Assembly: GCA_001897535.1 (NCBI GenBank)
Contig: MKTC01000040.1
Coordinates: forward strand, 124,001-188,000
DNA: 64,000 bases
DNA from: Bacteroidetes bacterium 37-13
Lineage (GTDB): Bacteria; Bacteroidota; Bacteroidia; Chitinophagales; LD1
Direction: 5' to 3'
Shown here: one piece after another, positions 50,304-58,511 of the stretch
Numbering within the stretch: the stretch's first letter is position 1
Layout of the letters: every line of letters starts with the position of its first letter
Made by a program: the position numbers and the translations under genes
Notes under the pieces: model-generated
Seen by the model: the letters and a program-made list of their open reading frames with translations, nothing else
What the model was told of the DNA's origin: nothing
Databases searched by the model: none

Positions 50304-50423
50304 GTTTATCAACTAATAACTTTTAGATTTACAATAAATCGCAACTTTGTTCGTGTAAAATTGACAGACAAAATGTTTTGGCATTTTGTTTGCTATTACA
50401 ACTAAGAATAAATATTAAAAACT

Positions 50424-51098
50424 ATGTGGATTATTTTAATGGTGGTGATTTTTGGCGCGAGCGCATTAGTAAGCTGGCGACTGAAAAGCAAATTTTCTGA
50501 ATACTCGCAAATTTCATTTAGAGGCAATCTTTCAGGTGCAGAAATTGCAGATAAGATGCTTAAAGACAATGGCATTACAGACGTAAAAATTATTTGTGTA
50601 GAAGGTCAATTAACCGATCACTACAACCCTGCAGATAAAACTGTAAACCTTTCAACGGATGTTTATCATGGAAGGAGTGTGGCTTCGGCTGCTGTGGCAG
50701 CGCACGAGTGCGGTCATGCCGTGCAGCATGCCAGAGCTTATGCTTGGTTGGGAATGCGCTCTGCATTAGTTCCCGCAGTAAGTTTTTCTTCAAAATATAT
50801 GCAATGGATATTGCTTGCCGGGGTTTTAACCATAAATGTGTTCCCATATTTATTACTTGCAGGAATAGTGCTGTTTGCTATGACAACAATTTTCTCGTTC
50901 GTAACTTTGCCGGTTGAGTTTGACGCTTCAAAAAGAGCCTTAAATTGGTTAGAAACTTCAGGGGTTACCACTTCGCAAGAGCACGATTTAGCTTATGACG
51001 CTTTAAAATGGGCAGCTATGACTTATGTAGTTGCAGCATTAGGTTCTTTAGCCACATTGCTTTATTATGTTTCTATCTTTATGAGAAGAAGAGATTAG
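50424..51098 (+). CDS. Zinc metallopeptidase (YugP-like)
   Basis: VAAHECGHAVQHARAYAWLGMRSALVP. Confidence 0.9.
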   Translation: MWIILMVVIFGASALVSWRLKSKFSEYSQISFRGNLSGAEIADKMLKDNGITDVKIICVEGQLTDHYNPADKTVNLSTDVYHGRSVASAAVAAHECGHAVQHARAYAWLGMRSALVPAVSFSSKYMQWILLAGVLTINVFPYLLLAGIVLFAMTTIFSFVTLPVEFDASKRALNWLETSGVTTSQEHDLAYDALKWAAMTYVVAALGSLATLLYYVSIFMRRRD

Positions 51099-51121
51099 TA
51101 AAATATTATTTTCAATACGAG

Positions 51122-51164
51122 ATCCCGATTAGGCAAAAGCAAAAAGTCAATCGGGATTTTTAAT
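51122..51164 (+). terminator. Probable intrinsic terminator
   Basis: atcccgatt...aatcgggat followed by ttttaattt. Confidence 0.6.
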
Positions 51165-51184
51165 TTCAGGATTACCAAAAAAAA

Positions 51185-51549
51185 GTTGCACACCTATAAG
51201 CCGGATTCTGTTTTTGCCAAAGCAAACCTCTACCATTTATCTGCAGTTGCGCTCGCGCGAAACCTTTAGCACTCAACCCCCTTGCATCGAGCGAGTAGCC
51301 CTCAAGCGCAAGTGTACATGAGCTTTCAACCCGTGAGGTTTACCCTTCTACCAATTTACATTGGCAGAACGTGCGCTCTTACCGCACATTTTCACCTTTT
51401 CCTTGCGGCAAAAAATTGCTGCCAGGTAGTTATTTTCTGTGGCACTCTCTTTTTTGCTATTGCAAAAACCACCCGTTAGGTGGCACGGTACTCTTTGTTG
51501 TCCGGACTTTCCTCACCAAGTAAATTGGAGCGGCAGAGCGGTGTGCAAC
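51185..51549 (-). ncRNA. rnpB: RNase P RNA
   Basis: Reverse complement carries GAGGAAAGTCCGGACAAC near the 5' end and ACAGAATCCGGCTTATAGG near the 3' end; P1 arms gttgcacacc/ggtgtgcaac. Confidence 0.95.
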
Positions 51550-51627
51550 CATTGCAAAAATAGAATTATCGCACGCCATTTTTTTATTTTATTTTTTAGT
51601 TCCTAAATTTCATACCTTATTTGCTTT

Positions 51628-52752
51628 ATGCGAATTGCTTTCGATGCCAAACGTGCTTTCAATAATTTTTCAGGCTTAGGAAATTATAGCCGTTTGCTCA
51701 TTTCTGCACTCGAAGAAAATTTTCCTGAAAATGATTATTTTCTTTTCACACCAAAAGTGCAGTATCCTTTATTAGAGAACTTTCCCAAAGTCGGCAAAAT
51801 AATTTTGCCTGAAACTACTTACCAAAAACTATTTTCATTCTATTGGCGCTCGTGGGCATTGCAAAAGCAGCTAAGCGAAAATAGGATTGATATTTTTCAC
51901 GGTTTATCAAATGAATTACCTTTTAATGCACACCGGTTTAAGTGCAAAAATGTAGTTACTATTCATGATTTGTTATATCTAAAACATCCTGAAGATTTTC
52001 CTGCATTTGATAGATTTTTCTACCAACAAAAAACAGCGTATGCAGTTAAAACCGCTGATATTATTACAGTAAACAGCCAGCAGACAAAACAGGATTTAAT
52101 CAGCTATTTTAAAATTTCCGAAAAGAAAATTGATGTAACTCCACACGCCATTGGCAATCATTTTTACACTGCAAAAAGCAAAGAAGAAAGAGAGAAAGTT
52201 TTAAAAAAATATCAATTACCTAAGAAGTTCGTTTTGCAACCGGGAAGTTTTTTGGGGCGGAAAAATCATGCTCTTTCAATAGCTGCATTTTCTTCTATTT
52301 CTAAAAAGTATAGTGATTTGAATTTAGTGTTTACCGGCAGTGGTGGAAACCTTGAGAATAAACTCCGCACACAAATTGAACACAGCGGATTAAGTTCAAA
52401 AATAATTATTAGAAAAAACATTGAAGCATTTGATATGCCTACCGTTTACCAAGCATCTGAAATGGTGCTCTATCCATCGCTAAACGAAGGTTTTGGATTG
52501 CCAATTTTGGAAGCTTTTGCAAGCAATGTTCCAGTAATTACTTCTAATATAAATGTGTTTAAAGAAACAGGAGGAAGTGCAGCATTATACATCAATCCTA
52601 AATTAGTTTCAGAATTAGAAAATGCTATTTCATTACTTATTGAAGATAATGTGCAACGGCAGTTGTTAATTAAAGAAGGAGAGTTGCAGCTCAGTAAATT
52701 TTCTTCAAAGGCTATTGCCGAAAGAATGATGCAGCTTTATAGAAGCTTGTAG
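51628..52752 (+). CDS. Glycosyltransferase family 1/4 protein
   Basis: GSFLGRKNHALSIAAF; MVLYPSLNEGFGLPILEAFASNVPVITSNI. Confidence 0.92.
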   Translation: MRIAFDAKRAFNNFSGLGNYSRLLISALEENFPENDYFLFTPKVQYPLLENFPKVGKIILPETTYQKLFSFYWRSWALQKQLSENRIDIFHGLSNELPFNAHRFKCKNVVTIHDLLYLKHPEDFPAFDRFFYQQKTAYAVKTADIITVNSQQTKQDLISYFKISEKKIDVTPHAIGNHFYTAKSKEEREKVLKKYQLPKKFVLQPGSFLGRKNHALSIAAFSSISKKYSDLNLVFTGSGGNLENKLRTQIEHSGLSSKIIIRKNIEAFDMPTVYQASEMVLYPSLNEGFGLPILEAFASNVPVITSNINVFKETGGSAALYINPKLVSELENAISLLIEDNVQRQLLIKEGELQLSKFSSKAIAERMMQLYRSL

Positions 52753-52765
52753 CCATGTAAACAAA

Positions 52766-52797
52766 AAAGCCGCTAAAAGCGGCTTCTCTAATTTTAT
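52766..52797 (+). terminator. Intrinsic terminator
   Basis: aagccgct-aaa-agcggctt followed by ctctaatttta. Confidence 0.7.
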
Positions 52798-52812
52798 TCT
52801 AAGAAATTGATA

Positions 52813-53004
52813 CTATTTATTTTCCTGAGTCTTTGCTCTTGAATCTTTTATGCGTTTTATGCCATAAGCAGCACCTGCGCCTAAAAGCAATAATGCACCT
52901 CCATCAATTGGAACTCCTGCCGGTGGAGGACCTCCGGGACCTGCTAAAAGGATTGTAGCATTGGCAAAAAACAGTGCAACTAATGATGAAATTTTGTATT
53001 TCAT
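52813..53004 (-). CDS. Small PID-CTERM-like surface/sorted protein
   Basis: MKYKISSLVALFFANATILLAGPGGPPPAGVPIDGGALLLLGAGAAYGIKRIKDSRAKTQENK: signal peptide, PID-GG, TM, basic tail. Confidence 0.75.
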   Translation of the reverse strand: MKYKISSLVALFFANATILLAGPGGPPPAGVPIDGGALLLLGAGAAYGIKRIKDSRAKTQENK

Positions 53005-53066
53005 AATAGTATTTTGTTGTGTGTTTATGTTACAATAATAAAGTTTTTTCTTTTTAAGAAAAAAAA

Positions 53067-53951
53067 TTAAGCAGTTACTCCTTTTAAAACCTTTGCAACG
53101 GTTTCGCCAATTTCTGCCGGAGAGGCTACAACGTGTAAGCCGCATTGTTGCATAATAGCCATTTTGGCTGCTGCGGTATCTTCAGCACCACCAATAATTG
53201 CACCTGCGTGTCCCATTCTTCTTCCTGCCGGAGCTGTTTGGCCTGCAATAAAACCAATCACTGGTTTTTTATTTCCTCCCGCTTGAATCCAACGAGCGGC
53301 ATCGGCTTCTAAGTTTCCTCCAATTTCACCGATCATTACAATGGCTTCTGTTTCAGGGTCGTTCATAAATAATTCAACAGCTTCTTTGGTTGTGGTGCCA
53401 ATAATTGGGTCGCCACCAATACCAATTGCGGTTGTAACGCCCAAGCCTGCTTTTGCCACTTGGTCTGCTGCTTCGTAAGTTAAAGTTCCAGATTTTGAAA
53501 CTATACCAACTGAGCCTTTTTTAAATACAAAACCTGGCATAATACCTACTTTTGCTTCATCAGGGGTAATTACTCCCGGGCAATTTGGGCCAATCAATCT
53601 TGATTTTTTTGTGCTTAGAAAGTTCTTTACTTTCACCATATCTTGTACTGGAATGCCTTCGGTGATTGCAACAATCAACTCAATGCCGGCATCGGCTGCT
53701 TCCATAATGGCATCGGCTGCAAATGCAGGTGGCACAAATATGATGCTTACATTTGCTCCTGCTTGGTTTCTCGCATCTAAAACGGTATTGAAAATTGGTT
53801 TTTCTAAGTGCAAAGAACCTCCTTTTCCTGGAGTTACGCCACCAACTACGTTAGTGCCATAAGCTATCATTTGCTCAGCGTGAAAGGTTCCTTCTTTACC
53901 TGTGAAACCTTGCACTATTACTCTTGAATTTTTGTTTACTAAAACGCTCAT
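53067..53951 (-). CDS. sucD: Succinate-CoA ligase alpha subunit
   Basis: [32 protein letters not shown]. Confidence 0.95.
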   Translation of the reverse strand: MSVLVNKNSRVIVQGFTGKEGTFHAEQMIAYGTNVVGGVTPGKGGSLHLEKPIFNTVLDARNQAGANVSIIFVPPAFAADAIMEAADAGIELIVAITEGIPVQDMVKVKNFLSTKKSRLIGPNCPGVITPDEAKVGIMPGFVFKKGSVGIVSKSGTLTYEAADQVAKAGLGVTTAIGIGGDPIIGTTTKEAVELFMNDPETEAIVMIGEIGGNLEADAARWIQAGGNKKPVIGFIAGQTAPAGRRMGHAGAIIGGAEDTAAAKMAIMQQCGLHVVASPAEIGETVAKVLKGVTA

Positions 53952-53993
53952 CTTTTATTCTGTATTTTAAATTATAGTTTCAAATCAATGTGT

Positions 53994-54752
53994 TTAATAA
54001 GTTGCTCTGCGCCTCAAATCTTTTAGAAAGTCTGATGCGAATATAAAATCAAAAAGTTCTCCTTCGGTTATTTGAAGAATATCTTTGTTGGTTCCTTCCC
54101 AATATTTTAAACCTTCGTGTAAAAATATCACTTTATCACCTATTCCCATCACACTATTCATATCGTGTGTGTTAATAACAGTTGTCATATTGTACTCCGC
54201 AGTAATTTCCTGTATCAATTGGTCTATTACCAAAGATGTTTTTGGGTCTAAACCGGAGTTTGGTTCATCGCAAAATAAATACTTTGGATTATTCACAATA
54301 GCGCGAGCGATTCCCACTCTTTTTTTCATACCTCCGGAAAGTTCTCCCGGAAATTTTTTGTTTGTGTCTGTCATGTTTACACGTTTCAAACAAAAATTCA
54401 CTCTATCAGCTTTTTCGCTGTCGCTCATATCGGTAAACATATCTAATGGGAAGCGAATGTTGGATTCAACTGAAAGTGAATCGAACAAAGCTGTGCCTTG
54501 AAATAACATTCCAAACTCTTGACGAATTTTTTTCTTTTCGTCAAATTCCATTTTGGTTATATCGCGTTTGTGATAAAAAATGCTGCCTTCATCGGGTTCA
54601 AATAAACCTACCAAGCATTTTAGTGTAACCGTTTTTCCCGAGCCTGATTTGCCAATTATTAAATTGCATTTGCCGGATTCGAAAACGGCACTAACCCCGC
54701 GTAGAACTTCATTGTTGCCAAAGCTCTTTTTTACATTTTGCATTTCTATCAT
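53994..54752 (-). CDS. ABC transporter ATP-binding protein, MlaF-like
   Basis: GKSGSGKTVTLKCLVGLFEPDEG; LSGGMKKRVGIARAIVNNPKYLFCDEPNSGLDP. Confidence 0.9.
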   Translation of the reverse strand: MIEMQNVKKSFGNNEVLRGVSAVFESGKCNLIIGKSGSGKTVTLKCLVGLFEPDEGSIFYHKRDITKMEFDEKKKIRQEFGMLFQGTALFDSLSVESNIRFPLDMFTDMSDSEKADRVNFCLKRVNMTDTNKKFPGELSGGMKKRVGIARAIVNNPKYLFCDEPNSGLDPKTSLVIDQLIQEITAEYNMTTVINTHDMNSVMGIGDKVIFLHEGLKYWEGTNKDILQITEGELFDFIFASDFLKDLRRRATY

Positions 54753-55492
54753 AACATCAAAAAGGCTACTAAGAAGTTTACAATAATTACGATTACGCTA
54801 CTTTGCACAACTGCTTGTGTGCTTGCCATTCCAATTTCTATAGCACCGCCTTCAACCGTGTACCCTTTAAAGCAAGAAATGGAAGAAATGGTGAAAGCAA
54901 ACAAAACAGATTTAATGAACATGATAAAAATATCATAGCTTTTCATGGCATCTTGCAAGCCACGTACATATTCGCTGGTTGAATAAAAATTACCCAATAT
55001 TCCTGCGAGCCAACCACCTGAAATTCCAAGAAAAACACTGAGTACTACTAACATTGGAAACATTAATAGCGAAGCAATAATTTTGGGGCCAATAAGATAA
55101 GAGCGTGTGTTTACACCCATTATTTCGTAAGCATCAATTTGTTCGCTAATACGCATGGTACCTAATTCTGAAGCAATATTTGAACCCACTTTTCCTGCCA
55201 ATAATAAAGCAGAAAGCGTAGGTGCTAATTCCAATATCATACTCTTACGAACGATAGAACCCATCCACCACATTGGCACCAAGCCAATTCCGCGTAACTG
55301 ATACGAAAACTGAACTGCGGTAACAGCTCCCATAAATAATGAAATAATAGCAATAATTGGTAAGGAACCTACGCCTATTGAATAGCATTGCCGCATGGCT
55401 TCTATCCAATACATTCGCGCTTTTTCGGGGCGCGAAACGGTTGCTCGCATCAACAATAAATATTCACCTAACGACTGAAAAATTTTTATCAT
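54749..55492 (-). CDS. ABC transporter permease, MlaE-like
   Basis: LAPTLSALLLAGKVGSNIASELGTMRISEQIDAYEIMGVN. Confidence 0.93.
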   Translation of the reverse strand: MIKIFQSLGEYLLLMRATVSRPEKARMYWIEAMRQCYSIGVGSLPIIAIISLFMGAVTAVQFSYQLRGIGLVPMWWMGSIVRKSMILELAPTLSALLLAGKVGSNIASELGTMRISEQIDAYEIMGVNTRSYLIGPKIIASLLMFPMLVVLSVFLGISGGWLAGILGNFYSTSEYVRGLQDAMKSYDIFIMFIKSVLFAFTISSISCFKGYTVEGGAIEIGMASTQAVVQSSVIVIIVNFLVAFLML

Positions 55493-55511
55493 CTACGCCA
55501 AATCTAAATGT

Positions 55512-56456
55512 TTAATCGGCAATGCCTATTTTTTTGGTAATGTCGTACTCATTTCTGTTGGAAGCACTGCGCGAAATAAGTTCTGCTAAAAAACCTGCCA
55601 AGAACAATTGCACACCAATAATTATTGAAATTAAACCAAAATAAAATATTGGTCGCTCTGTCATTCTATACACCTCAAATGCATACTTTGCAAATGTAAG
55701 ATATAGCAAAATGCAAAATCCAATAAAGAAACTCAATACTCCTAATCCACCGAATATGTGCATGGGACGTTTAGCAAATCGGGTAATAAATATTACGCTC
55801 AACAGATCTAAAAAGCCATATAGAAAGCGTTCAATTCCAAACTTGGTTGAGCCATATTTTCTTGCTTGGTGATGCACTACTTTTTCCCCGATTTTTCCAT
55901 AGCCTGCACGCTTTGCAAGTACAGGAATGTAGCGGTGCATTTCGCCATATACTTCTATACTCTTTACCACTTCGTTTTTGTACGATTTAAGTCCGCAGTT
56001 CATATCGTGAAGTTGGATACCGGTGAGTAAGCGAGTGGTTCCATTGTAAATTTTAGTTGGAATGGTTTTTGAAATAGGATCGTATCGTTTTTGTTTCCAG
56101 CCGCTAATTAAATCGTAGTTCTCTTCTGTAATTAAGCGATAAAGTTCTGGAATTTCGTCAGGGCTATCTTGCAAATCTGCATCCATTGTGATCACCACAT
56201 CGCCTTGCGCAGCTTCAAAACCTTTAAACAAGGCTGCACTTTTGCCATAGTTTCTTTTAAACTTAATGCCTTTGAAATTGCTATTGCTTTGGCTTATTTC
56301 TTGAATTATTTTCCATGAATTGTCTTTGCTGCCATCGTCCACAAAAATTACTTCAAAAGTAAAGTTATTTTCAAGCATTACGCGCTCAATCCACTTTGCC
56401 AACTCCGGCAGCGATTCTTCTTCGTTTAATAAAGGTACAATTACAGAAATATTCAT
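55512..56456 (-). CDS. Glycosyltransferase family 2 (DPM1/ArnC-like)
   Basis: SVIVPLLNEEESLPEL; MDADLQDSPDEIPEL; two C-terminal TMs. Confidence 0.93.
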   Translation of the reverse strand: MNISVIVPLLNEEESLPELAKWIERVMLENNFTFEVIFVDDGSKDNSWKIIQEISQSNSNFKGIKFKRNYGKSAALFKGFEAAQGDVVITMDADLQDSPDEIPELYRLITEENYDLISGWKQKRYDPISKTIPTKIYNGTTRLLTGIQLHDMNCGLKSYKNEVVKSIEVYGEMHRYIPVLAKRAGYGKIGEKVVHHQARKYGSTKFGIERFLYGFLDLLSVIFITRFAKRPMHIFGGLGVLSFFIGFCILLYLTFAKYAFEVYRMTERPIFYFGLISIIIGVQLFLAGFLAELISRSASNRNEYDITKKIGIAD

Positions 56457-56992
56457 TACATTATCTCTTTATTAGTTTTATCACCTCTCTTTACAAAGAG
56501 TGCAATAAGTGCAGAAAGCACTACGCCAACTGCAAAAGAGCTTCCCATTCTCATTGCTTGCGATTTTAGCGTGGGTGTGAAATCGGTATATTTTAAAACT
56601 TTTAGTTGCTTCTCAATTTGGTCTTCAGGCAAATTCATTTTTTCATAAATGGCTTCGGATTTTTCTATGGTAGATTGTTTTATTATTTCAACCAAACTTG
56701 GGTCTATCACTTTATACAGCAAGTAGCCAAACCAATCAATACAAAGCGAAGCAACGAAAGCAATGATCAGTACAATTAAAAATGCTTCACCGTAGCTTTT
56801 AAAGCCGTTATGTTCCTTGCGGTAAGTGATGCCACCAAATACCATAAAATAAATAGGGAAAACATAAAGCAGTAAGGTAAAAAATGATGCTAACAAGGTT
56901 GCGTCAATCAAGTAAAGCAAAGTATATCCGGCAATCATAAGCATGCCGGCAAGAATGCCAAACTTTATAGGTGTAATATATTTCATCAGCAA
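56456..56992 (-). CDS. DUF4199-like membrane protein
   Basis: Multi-TM, GGITYRKEHNGFKSYGEAF motif typical of this Bacteroidetes family. Confidence 0.75.
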   Translation of the reverse strand: MLMKYITPIKFGILAGMLMIAGYTLLYLIDATLLASFFTLLLYVFPIYFMVFGGITYRKEHNGFKSYGEAFLIVLIIAFVASLCIDWFGYLLYKVIDPSLVEIIKQSTIEKSEAIYEKMNLPEDQIEKQLKVLKYTDFTPTLKSQAMRMGSSFAVGVVLSALIALFVKRGDKTNKEIM

Positions 56993-56994
56993 AT

Positions 56995-58275
56995 TTATTG
57001 AAGTTCTGAACTTAAAAATACTTGATTATTATTTACAATTCCCAATGGTTTACCAACAAACTGTTTACCAATAAATGGTGTGTTTTTAGATTGAGAAAAA
57101 ATATCTTTTTCTGTAAACGTCCATTTTGTATCAGTGGAGAATAGTGTGAGGTCTGCACGATTGCCTTCGTTGATACTGTTCTCTTCTAATTTTAATATTT
57201 TTCTTGCATTGGTTGAAAACAATTTTACTAGAGTTTCTGTATCTACCTTGTTGTTTAAGGCGGTATTGGCAACGGCAAAAGAAGTTTCTAATCCAATCAT
57301 TCCGAAGTCTGCTTTGTCGAACTCTAATTTTTTACAATCTTCTTCGTGTGGCTGGTGCTGCGATGTAATAGTATCAACTGTTCCTTCTTGAATTGCTTTT
57401 ACCATTGCTGCAATATCTTCACTTAATCGTAAAGGTGGATTTAGTTTAAATTGTGTGTTGTAGCTGCCAACTGCTTCATCAGTAAAAAGTAAATTATACG
57501 CATTTACAGAAACTGTAAGTTTTCCATTTTTCTTTTTAGCATTCTTAATTAACTCCAACGATTTTTTGAGTGAAATATCTAAAAAATGTAAGCGTGATTG
57601 TGTATAATCCAAAACGAACAAATCTCTTGCTACTGCGAGTGTTTCAGCAAATGCAGGCATAGCAGGCAGCCCAAGTTTTGTACTAAAAATACCTTCGTGC
57701 ATCACACCGTGTTTGGCTATGCTTTTATCTTCTGGGTGAACCAATAAAATGCCATCAAAAGCTTTGATATAATCTAAGGCTCTTTCTAACAATCCTGCAT
57801 TGAGCGAAGGATTTCCACCATCTGAAAAAGCCACCGCTCCGGCATGAAACATATCGTATAACTCTGCTAACTCTTTGCCTTCGCATTTTTGCGTAACTGC
57901 GCCAACGGGAAGTAAATTCACAATGTTGTCTTTAGCTTTGGAAAGCATATATTCCACCATGCTTTTGTTGTGCATAATCGGCATTGTATTGGGCATTGCA
58001 CAAACATGTGTGAAACCACCTGCGGCAGCAGCTTTGCAACCACTTTCTATAGTTTCTTTGTGCTCAAAACCAGGGTCGGCAAAATAGCTATTCATATCCA
58101 CCCAGCCTAAACTGAGTTGCAGTCCTTTTAATTTTACTTCTGTGTATTTTCCCGTAGGTTTTAAATTGCTTCCGATTTTGGCAATTACACCATTTTGAAT
58201 AAAAACATCTTTAACGGTGTTGTGATGTTTGGAACCGGTGTCAATAATCTTAGCTAATCGAATAAGAATGTTCAT
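56995..58275 (-). CDS. Dihydroorotase-like amidohydrolase with degenerate metal-binding motifs
   Basis: GWVDMNSYFADPGFEHKETIESGCKAAAAGGFTHVCAMPNTMP; TSQHQPHEEDCK. Confidence 0.85.
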   Translation of the reverse strand: MNILIRLAKIIDTGSKHHNTVKDVFIQNGVIAKIGSNLKPTGKYTEVKLKGLQLSLGWVDMNSYFADPGFEHKETIESGCKAAAAGGFTHVCAMPNTMPIMHNKSMVEYMLSKAKDNIVNLLPVGAVTQKCEGKELAELYDMFHAGAVAFSDGGNPSLNAGLLERALDYIKAFDGILLVHPEDKSIAKHGVMHEGIFSTKLGLPAMPAFAETLAVARDLFVLDYTQSRLHFLDISLKKSLELIKNAKKKNGKLTVSVNAYNLLFTDEAVGSYNTQFKLNPPLRLSEDIAAMVKAIQEGTVDTITSQHQPHEEDCKKLEFDKADFGMIGLETSFAVANTALNNKVDTETLVKLFSTNARKILKLEENSINEGNRADLTLFSTDTKWTFTEKDIFSQSKNTPFIGKQFVGKPLGIVNNNQVFLSSELQ

Positions 58276-58359
58276 GGGCTTGTTTACCGGAACTCAAAAA
58301 TATAAATGCGCGGCAAACTTTTGTAAGGAAGTTTTAAAACAAGGTTAAAAACAGAAAAA

Positions 58360-58399
58360 CAGGGTGTGAGGAAACCCTCTCTAAAACCTCAGCACCCTG
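58360..58399 (-). other. Hairpin 1 of a paired structured element (15-nt loop, bulged G)
   Basis: cagggtgtgagg-AAACCCTCTCTAAAA-cctcaGcaccctg. Confidence 0.8.
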
Positions 58400-58460
58400 C
58401 ATAATCTTTAATATTTGTTTCTGTTCTGCTTCTTTTTTACAGTTTGTTTTTTTGTAAGAA

Positions 58461-58498
58461 AGCGGGATGGGAAACCCTCTCTAAAACCCATGCCCGCT
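58461..58498 (-). other. Hairpin 2 of a paired structured element (same loop and bulge, different stem)
   Basis: agcgggatggg-AAACCCTCTCTAAAA-cccatGcccgct. Confidence 0.8.
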
Positions 58499-58511
58499 CT
58501 ATAGTTTCAAA

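Noticed and set aside
51282-51479. 65-aa plus-strand ORF
   Set aside because: Lies entirely within the RNase P RNA gene on the opposite strand.
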